Shown: positions 39,645 to 47,215 of the stretch, one piece after another | How positions within the stretch are numbered: the stretch's first letter is position 1 | How the letters are laid out: each line of letters opens with the position of its first letter | DNA from: Phycisphaeraceae bacterium | GTDB taxonomy: Bacteria; Planctomycetota; Phycisphaerae; Phycisphaerales; Phycisphaeraceae | Assembly (NCBI GenBank): GCA_020849625.1 | Contig: JADLFV010000077.1 | Coordinates: 1-47,215, forward strand | Reading direction: 5' to 3' | Length of the DNA: 47,215 nt | Position numbers and translations under genes: made by a program | Notes under the pieces: generated by a model | What the model was told of the DNA's origin: nothing | Database searches by the model: none | Seen by the model: only the letters and a program-made list of their open reading frames with translations

Positions 39645-42170
39645 ATGGCCGCGAACAGGGCCAGGACAACAGCACCAACAAACACGCGCTCGGGTGACGA
39701 GCCGAGCAGGTTTACAAAGCTCTTCCGTCAGTATGGGTGTGGCCCCGTGCAGTTCACAGGGGCCGAGCACGCGCTATACGAACGGCACTTGGTCTTCGAT
39801 AACGTCATGGACCCCTCTACCGTCGGTCCGCGGGAGCGGTTCGAAGCCGTCGCTCGCTCGTTGCGAGATATTCTTTCGCAACGGTGGGTGCGAACGGAAC
39901 AGACCTATGACCGCGAGAACTCTAAGCGCGTCTATTATCTGTCGCTTGAATTCCTCATCGGCCGATCGCTGGCGAACAACGTGACCAACCTCCTGCTGGA
40001 CCCCTTGGTCTCAGAGGCGGTGCGACAAAAAGGCGTGGACTTGCCCGGCCTGCTGGAAGAGGAGCCCGACGCGGGCTTGGGCAACGGCGGGCTGGGACGA
40101 TTGGCGGCGTGCTTCCTCGACTCGCTGGCCACCATGCAATTTCCCGCGATGGGCTACGGGTTGCGCTATGAGTACGGGATCTTCAGTCAAGCTATTAAGG
40201 ATGGCTGGCAACATGAACAGCCCGACAACTGGCTCAGGAGGCCGGACCCATGGGAGGTTGCGCGTCTCCAGGAGGCCGTTGTGATCCCGATCGCGTCCTC
40301 GGTGGAACTGCGGGGCGGCGCGCTGCACGCCGTGGCGGGTCGCCCGTCCAGCCTGATCGGCATCCCATTTGACCGCCCGGTCATCGGCTACGGCGGCAAG
40401 ACCATCAACACGCTGCGACTTTGGGCCGCCGCTGCGCCGGAATACTTCGACTTCCAGCGGTTCAGTGGTGGAGACTTCATTGGCGCGCTGGCCGAGCAGC
40501 TCGGAGCCGAGACGTTCACGCGCGTGCTCTATCCCGACGACTCCACCGCCTTGGGCCAACAACTGCGCTTCGTGCAGGAGTATTTCCTGGTGGCTTGCTC
40601 GCTGGCAGATCTGGTGCGGCGGTTCCGACGCGGCTACACAGATTGGACCTTGCTGCCCGAGAAGGTCGCCATCCAGCTTAACGACACACATCCGGCACTG
40701 GCCGTCCCGGAGTTGATGCGGATCCTGCTCGACGAGGCCAAGCTCGGGTGGGATCAGGCTTGGGATCTCACGCGACGGACCCTCGCGTACACCAATCACA
40801 CACTCCTGCCGGAAGCGCTGGAGAAGTGGCCGCTCGACGGATTTGAGCTGATCATCCCGCGCAACCTGGAAATCATCTACGAGATCAATCGGCGCCTACT
40901 GGATGACGTGCGGTCGCATTACCCCGGCGATGCGCAGCGTGTCGTGCGGATGAGCCTCATCGAGGAAGGAGCCGTGCGCAAGGTTCGCATGGCCAACCTG
41001 GCCATCGTCGGCTCCCACAGCACCAACGGTGTGGCGGCCATTCATTCGCAGTTGCTGCGAACGACGACGGTGCGCGATTTTGCCGAGATGTTCCCTGAGC
41101 GGTTCAACAATAAGACCAACGGTGTGACGCCCCGACGCTGGCTGCTGTTGTGCAATCCCTCGCTGGCCGCCACCATCACGGACGCGATCGGCGACGACTG
41201 GATCACCGACCTTCCTCAACTCGCACGGCTTAAGCCGCTCGCGGACGATCTCAGTTTCCGCGACGCCTTCCGCCAGGCGAAGCGCAAAGCAAAAACGCGG
41301 TTTGCCGACTGGCTCAAGACCACCACCGGACTGACGGTCAATCCCGATTCAATCTTTGACTGCCAGGTAAAGCGCATCCACGCCTATAAGCGGCAACTGC
41401 TCAATGCCCTGCGCATCGTGGTGCTGTACAACCGCCTGCGTGCCAACCCGGAACTCGACATGCCGCCGCGGACGTTCTTATTCGCCGGCAAAGCGGCGCC
41501 GGCGTACCACCTGGCCAAAGTCGTCATCAAGTTCATCAACAATCTGGCCGCGACGATCGACAGGGATCCGGCGGTGAAGGAACGGATCAAGGTCGTATTT
41601 CTGCCAGACTATTGCGTAACGCTGGCCGAGCGCCTGATTCCCGCAAGTGACGTGTCCAATCAGATCTCCACCGCCGGTTTCGAAGCGAGTGGCACGAGCA
41701 ACATGAAGTTCATGATGAACGGCGCCCTGACGCTGGGCACCCGAGACGGGGCCACCATTGAAATGGCTGAGGAGGTGGGGGAGGAGAACATGTTTCTCTT
41801 CGGCCTGACAGCACAGCAGGTGGCGGCTGGCAGGGGGTGGTACAACCCCTGGTGGCACTACCAGCACGAGACGGAAACTCGCAAGGCGCTCGACTTGATC
41901 GCCAGCGGGCACTTCAACAGCAGGGAGCCGGGCGTATTCGACATGCTTCGCGAAACGCTTCTCACGCGGGAAGATTACTACATGCACTTGGCCGATCTGA
42001 TGGCTTACCTGGATGCAAGCCAGCGACTCGGCGAACTATACGCCTCTCCAGACGCCTGGACGCGAAAGGCCATCCTGAACGTGGCTGCATCGGGAAGGTT
42101 CTCCAGCGACCGCACTATCGCCGAGTACGCGAACGAAATCTGGGATGTCAAACCATGCACTATCAAGTGA
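39645..42170 (+). CDS. glgP: Glycogen/alpha-glucan phosphorylase
   Basis: An 841-residue PLP-dependent phosphorylase that releases glucose-1-phosphate from glycogen or maltodextrin. Family landmarks are VYYLSLEFLIGRSLANNV near the N-terminus, GLGNGGLGRLAACFLDSLAT, KVAIQLNDTHPALAVPELMR, and the PLP-lysine region EASGTSNMKFMMNGALTLGT. The length (about 840) is standard for the GlgP/MalP class. An allosteric N-terminal extension is not obvious. The start ATG follows GAGGACAAGAAC. It overlaps the phosphofructokinase gene by 16 nt, which points to tight co-expression. Confidence 0.95.
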   Translation: MAANRARTTAPTNTRSGDEPSRFTKLFRQYGCGPVQFTGAEHALYERHLVFDNVMDPSTVGPRERFEAVARSLRDILSQRWVRTEQTYDRENSKRVYYLSLEFLIGRSLANNVTNLLLDPLVSEAVRQKGVDLPGLLEEEPDAGLGNGGLGRLAACFLDSLATMQFPAMGYGLRYEYGIFSQAIKDGWQHEQPDNWLRRPDPWEVARLQEAVVIPIASSVELRGGALHAVAGRPSSLIGIPFDRPVIGYGGKTINTLRLWAAAAPEYFDFQRFSGGDFIGALAEQLGAETFTRVLYPDDSTALGQQLRFVQEYFLVACSLADLVRRFRRGYTDWTLLPEKVAIQLNDTHPALAVPELMRILLDEAKLGWDQAWDLTRRTLAYTNHTLLPEALEKWPLDGFELIIPRNLEIIYEINRRLLDDVRSHYPGDAQRVVRMSLIEEGAVRKVRMANLAIVGSHSTNGVAAIHSQLLRTTTVRDFAEMFPERFNNKTNGVTPRRWLLLCNPSLAATITDAIGDDWITDLPQLARLKPLADDLSFRDAFRQAKRKAKTRFADWLKTTTGLTVNPDSIFDCQVKRIHAYKRQLLNALRIVVLYNRLRANPELDMPPRTFLFAGKAAPAYHLAKVVIKFINNLAATIDRDPAVKERIKVVFLPDYCVTLAERLIPASDVSNQISTAGFEASGTSNMKFMMNGALTLGTRDGATIEMAEEVGEENMFLFGLTAQQVAAGRGWYNPWWHYQHETETRKALDLIASGHFNSREPGVFDMLRETLLTREDYYMHLADLMAYLDASQRLGELYASPDAWTRKAILNVAASGRFSSDRTIAEYANEIWDVKPCTIK

Positions 42171-43405
42171 CAACGCTGGGTAAACCTTGGTATCCATCGC
42201 CGCTGAATCGTTTCGTTCGTGACGATCAGTACGTGCCGGAGCGGATCATTCGCGGTCTGGAGCCGCTAGATGAGATGTTGTTCGAGCTGGCCGGGCCGCG
42301 AGCCAAGCTTTTTTTCGATCCCAAGCAAACTCGAGCCGGGATCGTCACCTGCGGCGGGCTGTGTCCCGGATTGAACAACATCATCCGCTCGCTGTTCAAC
42401 GAACTGCAGCACGCATATGGCGTGAAAGAGGTGCTCGGATTTCGCGGCGGTTACCAAGGCTTGGATCCGAAACGGGGCGAAGAGCCGCTTCAGTTGACGC
42501 CCGAGTTGGTGAAGGACATCCACCGTCATGGCGGGACCGTACTCGGCACCTCGCGCGGGATGGTGGACACATCGGTCGCCGTGGAATACCTCTTGCAACT
42601 GGGTGTGAACATACTGTTCACCGTGGGGGGTGACGGCACACAGCGCGGCGCCCATGAGCTGCACCGAATCGCCCGTCAGCGCGGGCAGACGCTGGCCGTC
42701 GTCGGCATCCCGAAGACGATTGACAACGACGTGGCATTGGTGGCGCGCACGTTTGGCTTCTTGACGGCCGTCCAGGAGGCGTCGTTCGTGCTCGACCGCG
42801 CGCACTCGGAGGCGCGCAGTGTCAAGAATGGGATCGCGCTGGTCAAGGTGATGGGGCGCCACGCCGGGTTCATCGCGGCAGGCGCAGCCGTGGCGAGCCA
42901 GGACGTGAACTTCTGCCTCATACCCGAAGTGCCATTCCGGCTGGAGAACTTCCTTATCGCCCTGAAGCGACGCATCGCCGAGCGCTCGCACGCCGTGATC
43001 GTCGTAGCCGAAGGCGTCGGGCAGGAGTGGCTGAATGACGCCGGCGGCGATCGCGATGCGTCCGGCAACGCCAAGCTCGGCGACATCGGCCCATTCCTGC
43101 GCGGCAACATCGAGGCGTATTTCAAATCGGAGAAGATCCCGATAGTGATGCGCTATATCGACCCCAGCTATTTCGTGCGCAGTGGCCCGGCGAATAGCGA
43201 GGACTCGATCCTCTGCGACCTGTTCGCCCGCAACGCCGTTCACGCCGCCATGGCGGGCAAGACCGGCTTGGTGATCGGCTTCCTGCATGACGAGTTCATT
43301 CACGTTCCCATGGAACTGCTCGTCGGTTGCCGCAAGTCGATTGACCCGACAGGGCCGGTCTGGTTGGGCGTGCTGGCTGCAACCGGCCAACCAGAGCGGT
43401 TTTAA
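42155..43405 (+). CDS. 6-phosphofructokinase (probably ATP-dependent)
   Basis: A 416-residue enzyme that phosphorylates fructose-6-phosphate. Residues 60-400 form the PFK fold, with GIVTCGGLCPGLNNIIRSLF, then VGGDGTQRGAHEL and VGIPKTIDNDVALV. The phosphoryl-donor signature is mixed: GGDGT (Gly after GGD, as in ATP-PFKs) with PKTIDND (Lys as in PPi-PFKs and in trypanosome/plant-type ATP enzymes). This favours ATP use but not conclusively. The ATG lies inside the phosphorylase gene (16-nt overlap); a longer frame upstream overlaps that gene entirely and is not real. The product feeds glycolysis from glycogen-derived sugar phosphate; phosphoglucomutase and isomerase would be elsewhere. Confidence 0.92.
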   Translation: MHYQVTTLGKPWYPSPLNRFVRDDQYVPERIIRGLEPLDEMLFELAGPRAKLFFDPKQTRAGIVTCGGLCPGLNNIIRSLFNELQHAYGVKEVLGFRGGYQGLDPKRGEEPLQLTPELVKDIHRHGGTVLGTSRGMVDTSVAVEYLLQLGVNILFTVGGDGTQRGAHELHRIARQRGQTLAVVGIPKTIDNDVALVARTFGFLTAVQEASFVLDRAHSEARSVKNGIALVKVMGRHAGFIAAGAAVASQDVNFCLIPEVPFRLENFLIALKRRIAERSHAVIVVAEGVGQEWLNDAGGDRDASGNAKLGDIGPFLRGNIEAYFKSEKIPIVMRYIDPSYFVRSGPANSEDSILCDLFARNAVHAAMAGKTGLVIGFLHDEFIHVPMELLVGCRKSIDPTGPVWLGVLAATGQPERF

Positions 43406-43433
43406 CCGTCAGCCACCTGAAGGGATATCAAAC

Positions 43434-44741
43434 ATGTGGAATATCCACTCAACGACGGAACTGCTGAAGGACATGAGCGCTGCGACTGACTCGGACGAAC
43501 TGCTCCAGCTCTTCATCGAGTATGTTCGCCGCAGTATTCACGTGGAACGAGCTCTGGTCCTCAACAACAAGGCCTTGACGGCCCCGCAGTACCGTGTCGT
43601 CCTCAAGACACAGTGGGTCGATGACGCGAGGACCGGCTCGGTGGCGCATCCGAATGAAGTTCGATCAGGTGGGCTGTTGGCGGATGTCCTATACAGTGGC
43701 AGCTTCCGGCGCATCGGCGACCTCTGTCCCGAGTCTTCGGACCCGGGCTTTGATTTGCTGCGTGGCTGTCATTCATTGATGGCATTCCCGCTCTTTGACA
43801 AGGGCGCCAGCGTCGGAGCGGTCGTGATGCTCGGTCCATCGACGAAGATCTGCGATGACAACAGCCTGTGCGCCCTGGCTATCATGAGCGCCATGCTGGA
43901 GCGGGCTGATTGCGCGCAGACGCTGGCCCATCAGTTGGAGACATCCTGCCGCACGCTGGATTGCGAACTCCGGGCCGCCGCTGATGTTCAACGCTGGTTG
44001 TTGCCGCCGTCCACGAACGGCACGACCCATGCCCGCATCGCTGCTTCGTACAAAACCGCACGCCATTCCGGCGGCGATTACTACGATGTGGGGGAACTCC
44101 CCGATGGCCGGCTGGGTGTGCTGATTGCCGATGTGAGCGGCAAAGGGGCTGCCGCCGCCGTGTTGATGGCGGTGTTGCGCACGATCATCCATGATGAAGT
44201 TGACCGCTCGCGCTTGACGGACCCCGCGGCGCTTCTGGACTATGCCGATGCCCGACTGTGTGCGTATGGCTTGCCTCTGCGAGCCGCATTTGTCACGGCT
44301 TTTGCCTGCACGTTGGACATGACCAGCGGCGTGCTGACCTATGCATCCGCTGGTCACAATCCGCCGCGACTGCTGCACGCCAGCAACCGGAGCATCGTAC
44401 CACTGGAGGGGGCGGGCACGACGCCGCTGGCGGCGCTCGATGACCCCTGCCGGCACACCGAGGAAACGGTCGTGCTCGAAGGCGGCGACCTTGTCCTGTT
44501 CTACACCGACGGAATCACAGAGACTAGATCGCCCGAGGGCGAGTTCTTCGGCAGTAATCGTTTGGATGAGGTACTGCGCGTGTTACCCGAGCCGCTGACG
44601 CCAGCCTCGGCCGTTGAGGCTATTTCAATCGCGGTCCAGCAGTTTGCCGGCGACAAACCGCTGTCCGACGATCAGACTTTGCTGGCGGTGTGCCGTCCGC
44701 GCTGCGGCGAGAACCGGGGAGTGTCGAAAGAACACGACTAA
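43434..44741 (+). CDS. GAF-SpoIIE/PP2C-type serine phosphatase
   Basis: A 435-residue signalling protein. A GAF-type sensory domain (about 5-165) and a helix lead to a SpoIIE/RsbU-type PP2C phosphatase (about 195-425). The metal-binding and catalytic motifs are intact: HSGGDYYDVGEL, LIADVSGKGAAAAV, SAGHNPPRLLH, LVLFYTDGITETRS and LSDDQTLLAVC. Such enzymes dephosphorylate anti-sigma-factor antagonists (STAS proteins) in partner-switching systems; no STAS or anti-sigma kinase gene is visible in the window. AAGGG ten bases before the ATG supports the start. It follows the PFK gene by 28 nt. Confidence 0.92.
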   Translation: MWNIHSTTELLKDMSAATDSDELLQLFIEYVRRSIHVERALVLNNKALTAPQYRVVLKTQWVDDARTGSVAHPNEVRSGGLLADVLYSGSFRRIGDLCPESSDPGFDLLRGCHSLMAFPLFDKGASVGAVVMLGPSTKICDDNSLCALAIMSAMLERADCAQTLAHQLETSCRTLDCELRAAADVQRWLLPPSTNGTTHARIAASYKTARHSGGDYYDVGELPDGRLGVLIADVSGKGAAAAVLMAVLRTIIHDEVDRSRLTDPAALLDYADARLCAYGLPLRAAFVTAFACTLDMTSGVLTYASAGHNPPRLLHASNRSIVPLEGAGTTPLAALDDPCRHTEETVVLEGGDLVLFYTDGITETRSPEGEFFGSNRLDEVLRVLPEPLTPASAVEAISIAVQQFAGDKPLSDDQTLLAVCRPRCGENRGVSKEHD

Positions 44742-44851
44742 ACTTTGCAACATGGCTCAGGTCTTGTATGCGTCACGTACGACTGACGATGGCGACGACG
44801 GACGGGGTCGGCTTCGCTAGGACCAGCCGGTGGCGAGAAGGCGAGCAACCT

Positions 44852-46066
44852 ATGAGACCGCTTCAGAACACATGCACGATGATTACTTTGATGTCGTTCA
44901 TCTTCGTGCCTGGTTGCACGACGATGCGGATGCCGCCCCCGGTGCCTGCCGGCAAGATCGACCGGGCTCAGATCCCGGGAATGACGGCGGTGCGCGACTG
45001 GGGGGACGGCTACAGTCCCTTGATCGAGCAGTCGCTCGTTCAAGCATGGGAGCAGCGGCAACGGGCTGGGCGACCGACCCACGAATTAGCCGTACTGGCA
45101 CTTTCCGGTGGAGGCACCGATGGTGCTTACGGCGCAGGGTTGCTATGCGGCTGGACCACGGCGGGCACCCGCCCGGATTTTGACATCGTGACCGGCATCA
45201 GCACCGGCGCCTTGATCGCACCGTTCGCATTTGTGGGTTCAACACAGGATCAAAAGCTACACGACTTCTGGACCGGCATTAGCACCCAAGATTTCTTCCG
45301 CCTGCGGTGGATTCTGGCAGCGCTGAATAGCGACGCCATCGCCGAAAGCGAGCCGTTGATTCAACTCGTGAATTGTGCCGTGGATGCAGACCTTCTCCAG
45401 GCTGTTGCCCGCGAGCATGCCAAGGGTCGTCGATTGTTCGTCGGCACCACCAACCTCGACGCCCAGCGCCCCGTCATCTGGGACATGGGCGCTATTGCCG
45501 CGTCGGGTCACCCCGACGCACTAAACCTGTTCCGCAAAGTCATGGTGGCGTCGGCCGCCATACCTGCTGTTTACCCACCGCAGTATTTTGACGTGGATGC
45601 CGATGGAAGGAGTTACCGAGAAATGCACGTGGACGGCGGGACGATGGCACAGGTCTTCCATGTCGGACAGATGCTCGACTTTCATCGATTGCTCGCCCGG
45701 ATGAAGGATTTTCCCCCGGACGCTCCCCGCCGCTTGTATGTGATATGCAATGGTTTGATGCGGCCGCAGTGGCAGACCGTGGAACCTCGGCTTCTTCCGA
45801 TCGCGCAGCGGTCCGTGTCGACGCTGCTGAAAGCCCATGCCGCGGCGGATTTATACCGCATCTATACCCTTGCCCGGCTCGAAGGCGCGGATTTCAACTT
45901 GGCGTACATCGCAGATGACTATATCCCTACGGCCACCAAGCCGTTGGATACGGTGGACATGCGACGGCTTTTTGAGCTTGGCTTCACCGCCGGCAAGTCG
46001 GAAACTGCTTGGATCAATAAGCCGCCGGGCGTTGTCGGTGACCTGACCTATACCGTCTCGGACTAA
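44852..46066 (+). CDS. Patatin-like phospholipase, lipoprotein
   Basis: A 404-residue lipid acyl hydrolase. The signal peptide ends in the lipobox VPGC (Cys22), so it should be anchored in a membrane. The patatin fold has the oxyanion-hole motif LSGGGTDGAYGAG (about 84-96), nucleophile Ser117 in GISTGA, and catalytic Asp261 in HVDGGT. It would cleave phospholipid or neutral-lipid esters. The ATG has GAAGG ten bases upstream; the gene is 110 nt after the phosphatase. Its lipid products could be substrates for the crotonase-like protein or the pump; this is inferred from neighbourhood. Confidence 0.92.
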   Translation: MRPLQNTCTMITLMSFIFVPGCTTMRMPPPVPAGKIDRAQIPGMTAVRDWGDGYSPLIEQSLVQAWEQRQRAGRPTHELAVLALSGGGTDGAYGAGLLCGWTTAGTRPDFDIVTGISTGALIAPFAFVGSTQDQKLHDFWTGISTQDFFRLRWILAALNSDAIAESEPLIQLVNCAVDADLLQAVAREHAKGRRLFVGTTNLDAQRPVIWDMGAIAASGHPDALNLFRKVMVASAAIPAVYPPQYFDVDADGRSYREMHVDGGTMAQVFHVGQMLDFHRLLARMKDFPPDAPRRLYVICNGLMRPQWQTVEPRLLPIAQRSVSTLLKAHAAADLYRIYTLARLEGADFNLAYIADDYIPTATKPLDTVDMRRLFELGFTAGKSETAWINKPPGVVGDLTYTVSD

Positions 46067-46149
46067 GGCAAGCCGCACCGTACCTAGGCCGGCCGACAGC
46101 CAAAGAAGCCGAAATCGAAGACGAGGACAATCCAAACGAAAGGATGTGG

Positions 46150-46911
46150 ATGCCATCCGGAAAAGAACTTAGCGCGATCATTGAGCGATCGACCGCGTAC
46201 TTCCAACCGATCGTGGACCTGAACACGCAGCAAGTGCTGGGGGCTGAAGCACTCGTGCGGTTCGTTGACCCGGATGGCACCGTGCGCGGACCCAGCGGCA
46301 TCATCGAGCGCATCGAGGAAAGCCTGGGACACCTTGAAGCACTCACCTGGCGCCTCTTCTGCTCGATCGCAGAGAAAACCGGGCCGCTGTTGGATCGGCA
46401 TCGGGGTTTATACATCAGCGTCAACATGCCGCCACTTATTCTTGGATCGCCTCGGCTTAAGCAAACCTTCGAGGACTCCGGTCTTGCCCGCTACACCGAT
46501 CGTCTGGTATGTGAGATCACCGAGCGTCAGGCTTTGACCGACGCAGGCCGCGAGGCACTAGCTATCGTCCGGCCGATGGGCTTGCGCATTGCCATGGATG
46601 ATTTCGGAACTGGACGCAGCGGACTGAAGCAACTGATCGGCCTGCCGCTGGACATTCTGAAGATCGATAAGTCAGAAGTTGCCCCGCTGATGAAGGATCC
46701 GACGGCCGACCGACTGCTGCGCGGCGTGGTCGCCTTGGCCGCCGCCCTGCGCGTAAAGGTGATTGCCGAGGGTGTGGAAACCCGCCAGCAGGCATTCTTT
46801 CTCCAAGCTGCGGGCGTGGACGCCGCTCAGGGGTGGTTGTGGAGCAAAGCCGTTCCACCCGACGAGTTGGAGCGTCTGATCGCGTCGGACTTCTCCGAGC
46901 AATGGCAGTAA
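46150..46911 (+). CDS. Stand-alone EAL-domain c-di-GMP phosphodiesterase
   Basis: A 253-residue protein made only of an EAL domain, predicted to hydrolyse cyclic di-GMP to pGpG. The catalytic residues are in place: GAEALVRF (EAL; metal Glu), SVNMPP (Asn), CEITER (Glu), MDDFGTG (Asp-Asp), LKIDKS (Lys), AEGVET (Glu) and QGWLWSK (Gln). There is no sensor domain, so activity may be set by expression or by partner. I chose the ATG at 46150, six bases after AAAGG; an ATG two codons upstream overlaps the ribosome site. It is the last gene before the strong terminator. Confidence 0.92.
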   Translation: MPSGKELSAIIERSTAYFQPIVDLNTQQVLGAEALVRFVDPDGTVRGPSGIIERIEESLGHLEALTWRLFCSIAEKTGPLLDRHRGLYISVNMPPLILGSPRLKQTFEDSGLARYTDRLVCEITERQALTDAGREALAIVRPMGLRIAMDDFGTGRSGLKQLIGLPLDILKIDKSEVAPLMKDPTADRLLRGVVALAAALRVKVIAEGVETRQQAFFLQAAGVDAAQGWLWSKAVPPDELERLIASDFSEQWQ

Positions 46912-46991
46912 GCGATTAGGCAACCATCACGTGGCTCGTTTATCCATCAAAGTCAATGCCCTCCCTGTGCGCAACCCATCAAACGGTTAAA

Positions 46992-47016
46992 CGCGCGAAA
47001 AACTCGCGCGCTTTTT
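46992..47016 (+). terminator. Rho-independent terminator ending the operon
   Basis: CGCGCGA and TCGCGCG pair perfectly around AAAAC and are followed by C and five Ts. It lies about 80 nt past the EAL gene and is the first clear terminator after the operon head near 29.3 kb. Confidence 0.85.
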
Positions 47017-47112
47017 GAAGCTGGTTCATGGCCGATTTTTATGAGTTCGCGCGTGACGTTAGTGGCGGCAGATTCAGGCATTGACCTTGTTACTAACCAG
47101 AGCATAATATAG

Positions 47113-47141
47113 TTGACATTGCAGCCTCATCTCGGTAGAAT
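47113..47141 (+). promoter_or_regulatory. Sigma-70-type promoter of the IS630 transposase
   Basis: TTGACA and TAGAAT are separated by 17 nt, near-consensus housekeeping boxes. The start codon lies only 6 nt after the -10 box, so the transcript would be leaderless or nearly so. Confidence 0.7.
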
Positions 47142-47147
47142 GCCGAC

Positions 47148-47215
47148 ATGCATGGCAAGGACGCCCGATCGCTGACGGCCGAAGCGCAGGAAGACTTGCG
47201 GCGTCGGGTGCTGCA
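47148..47215 (+). CDS. IS630-family transposase, 5' part (runs off the window)
   Basis: The first 22 codons (MHGKDARSLTAEAQEDLRRR, then VL) match the N-terminus of IS630-family transposases ('...LSxEAQExLRRRxVxAV'), which leads into the DNA-binding helix-turn-helix. The rest, including the DDE domain, lies outside the window. It is preceded by a near-consensus promoter but no ribosome site. It is a different copy from the truncated remnant at 26.2-26.6 kb. Confidence 0.75.
   Translation, partial: MHGKDARSLTAEAQEDLRRRVL

Noticed and set aside
41837..42154. Upstream extension of the phosphofructokinase frame
   Set aside because: The first 106 codons overlap the end of the conserved phosphorylase gene in another frame and do not resemble PFK; the true start is the ATG at 42155.

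Overview
The window looks like a chromosome segment of a Planctomycetota bacterium, probably of the Phycisphaerae type. The clues are a PEP-CTERM sorting signal, a second protein with a PTP-type variant of it, a planctomycete-style C-terminal zinc ribbon (CxxCxYDLxG...CPECG) on one protein, and many phosphorelay proteins. No rRNA, intact tRNA or CRISPR array was seen. All calls come from reading the sequence; no database search was run.

Region 1 (0.35-17.4 kb) is dominated by signalling genes. A metallothionein-like peptide is followed, all on the minus strand, by a KaiC-like double ATPase translationally coupled to a histidine kinase, and a dCache hybrid kinase. Then come two secreted PEP-CTERM-type proteins and a small outer-membrane barrel (plus strand). 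A minus-strand set follows: a DUF1328 membrane peptide, a sensor-less histidine kinase, a stand-alone receiver and a CsrA-REC fusion, tightly packed and overlapping, then a LuxR-type response regulator. A PRC-barrel protein and a 1,074-residue PAS/GAF hybrid kinase complete the region. The CsrA-REC fusion is the most novel item: both main RNA-binding arginines and a full phospho-acceptor set are visible. The next gene downstream has a near-consensus CsrA site in a hairpin loop over its ribosome binding site.

Region 2 (17.5-25.9 kb) holds stress and housekeeping-accessory genes: entericidin-like lipoprotein, a plasmid-stabilisation/Rho-N-like protein, a GT4 glycosyltransferase, a DUF892 (YciE/F) ferritin-like protein, a PoxB-like thiamine-diphosphate enzyme, a DJ-1/PfpI protein, and an ergothioneine pair (egtB-egtD) behind a small lipoprotein.

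Region 3 (25.9-27.6 kb) is a junction. It holds a doubly truncated IS630-family transposase, a terminator, a 42-nt 3' fragment of tRNA-Ala(CGC) on the minus strand, and a frameshifted ISL3-family transposase fragment. This is the expected appearance of the distal attachment site of an element lying to the right.

Region 4 (27.6-47.0 kb) is probably that element or part of it. A sigma-54 activator (minus) diverges from a run of plus-strand genes that may form one transcription unit: DUF4926 protein, OMF-MFP-RND tripartite efflux system, crotonase-like protein with zinc ribbon, small membrane protein, GH13 glucosidase, glycogen phosphorylase, 6-phosphofructokinase, GAF-SpoIIE phosphatase, patatin-like lipoprotein and EAL phosphodiesterase. 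It ends at a strong terminator (46992-47016). A -24/-12-like sequence inside an 11-bp dyad lies at its head. The unit couples efflux, glycogen breakdown to fructose-1,6-bisphosphate, and second-messenger/phosphatase signalling. The window ends inside another IS630-family transposase gene.
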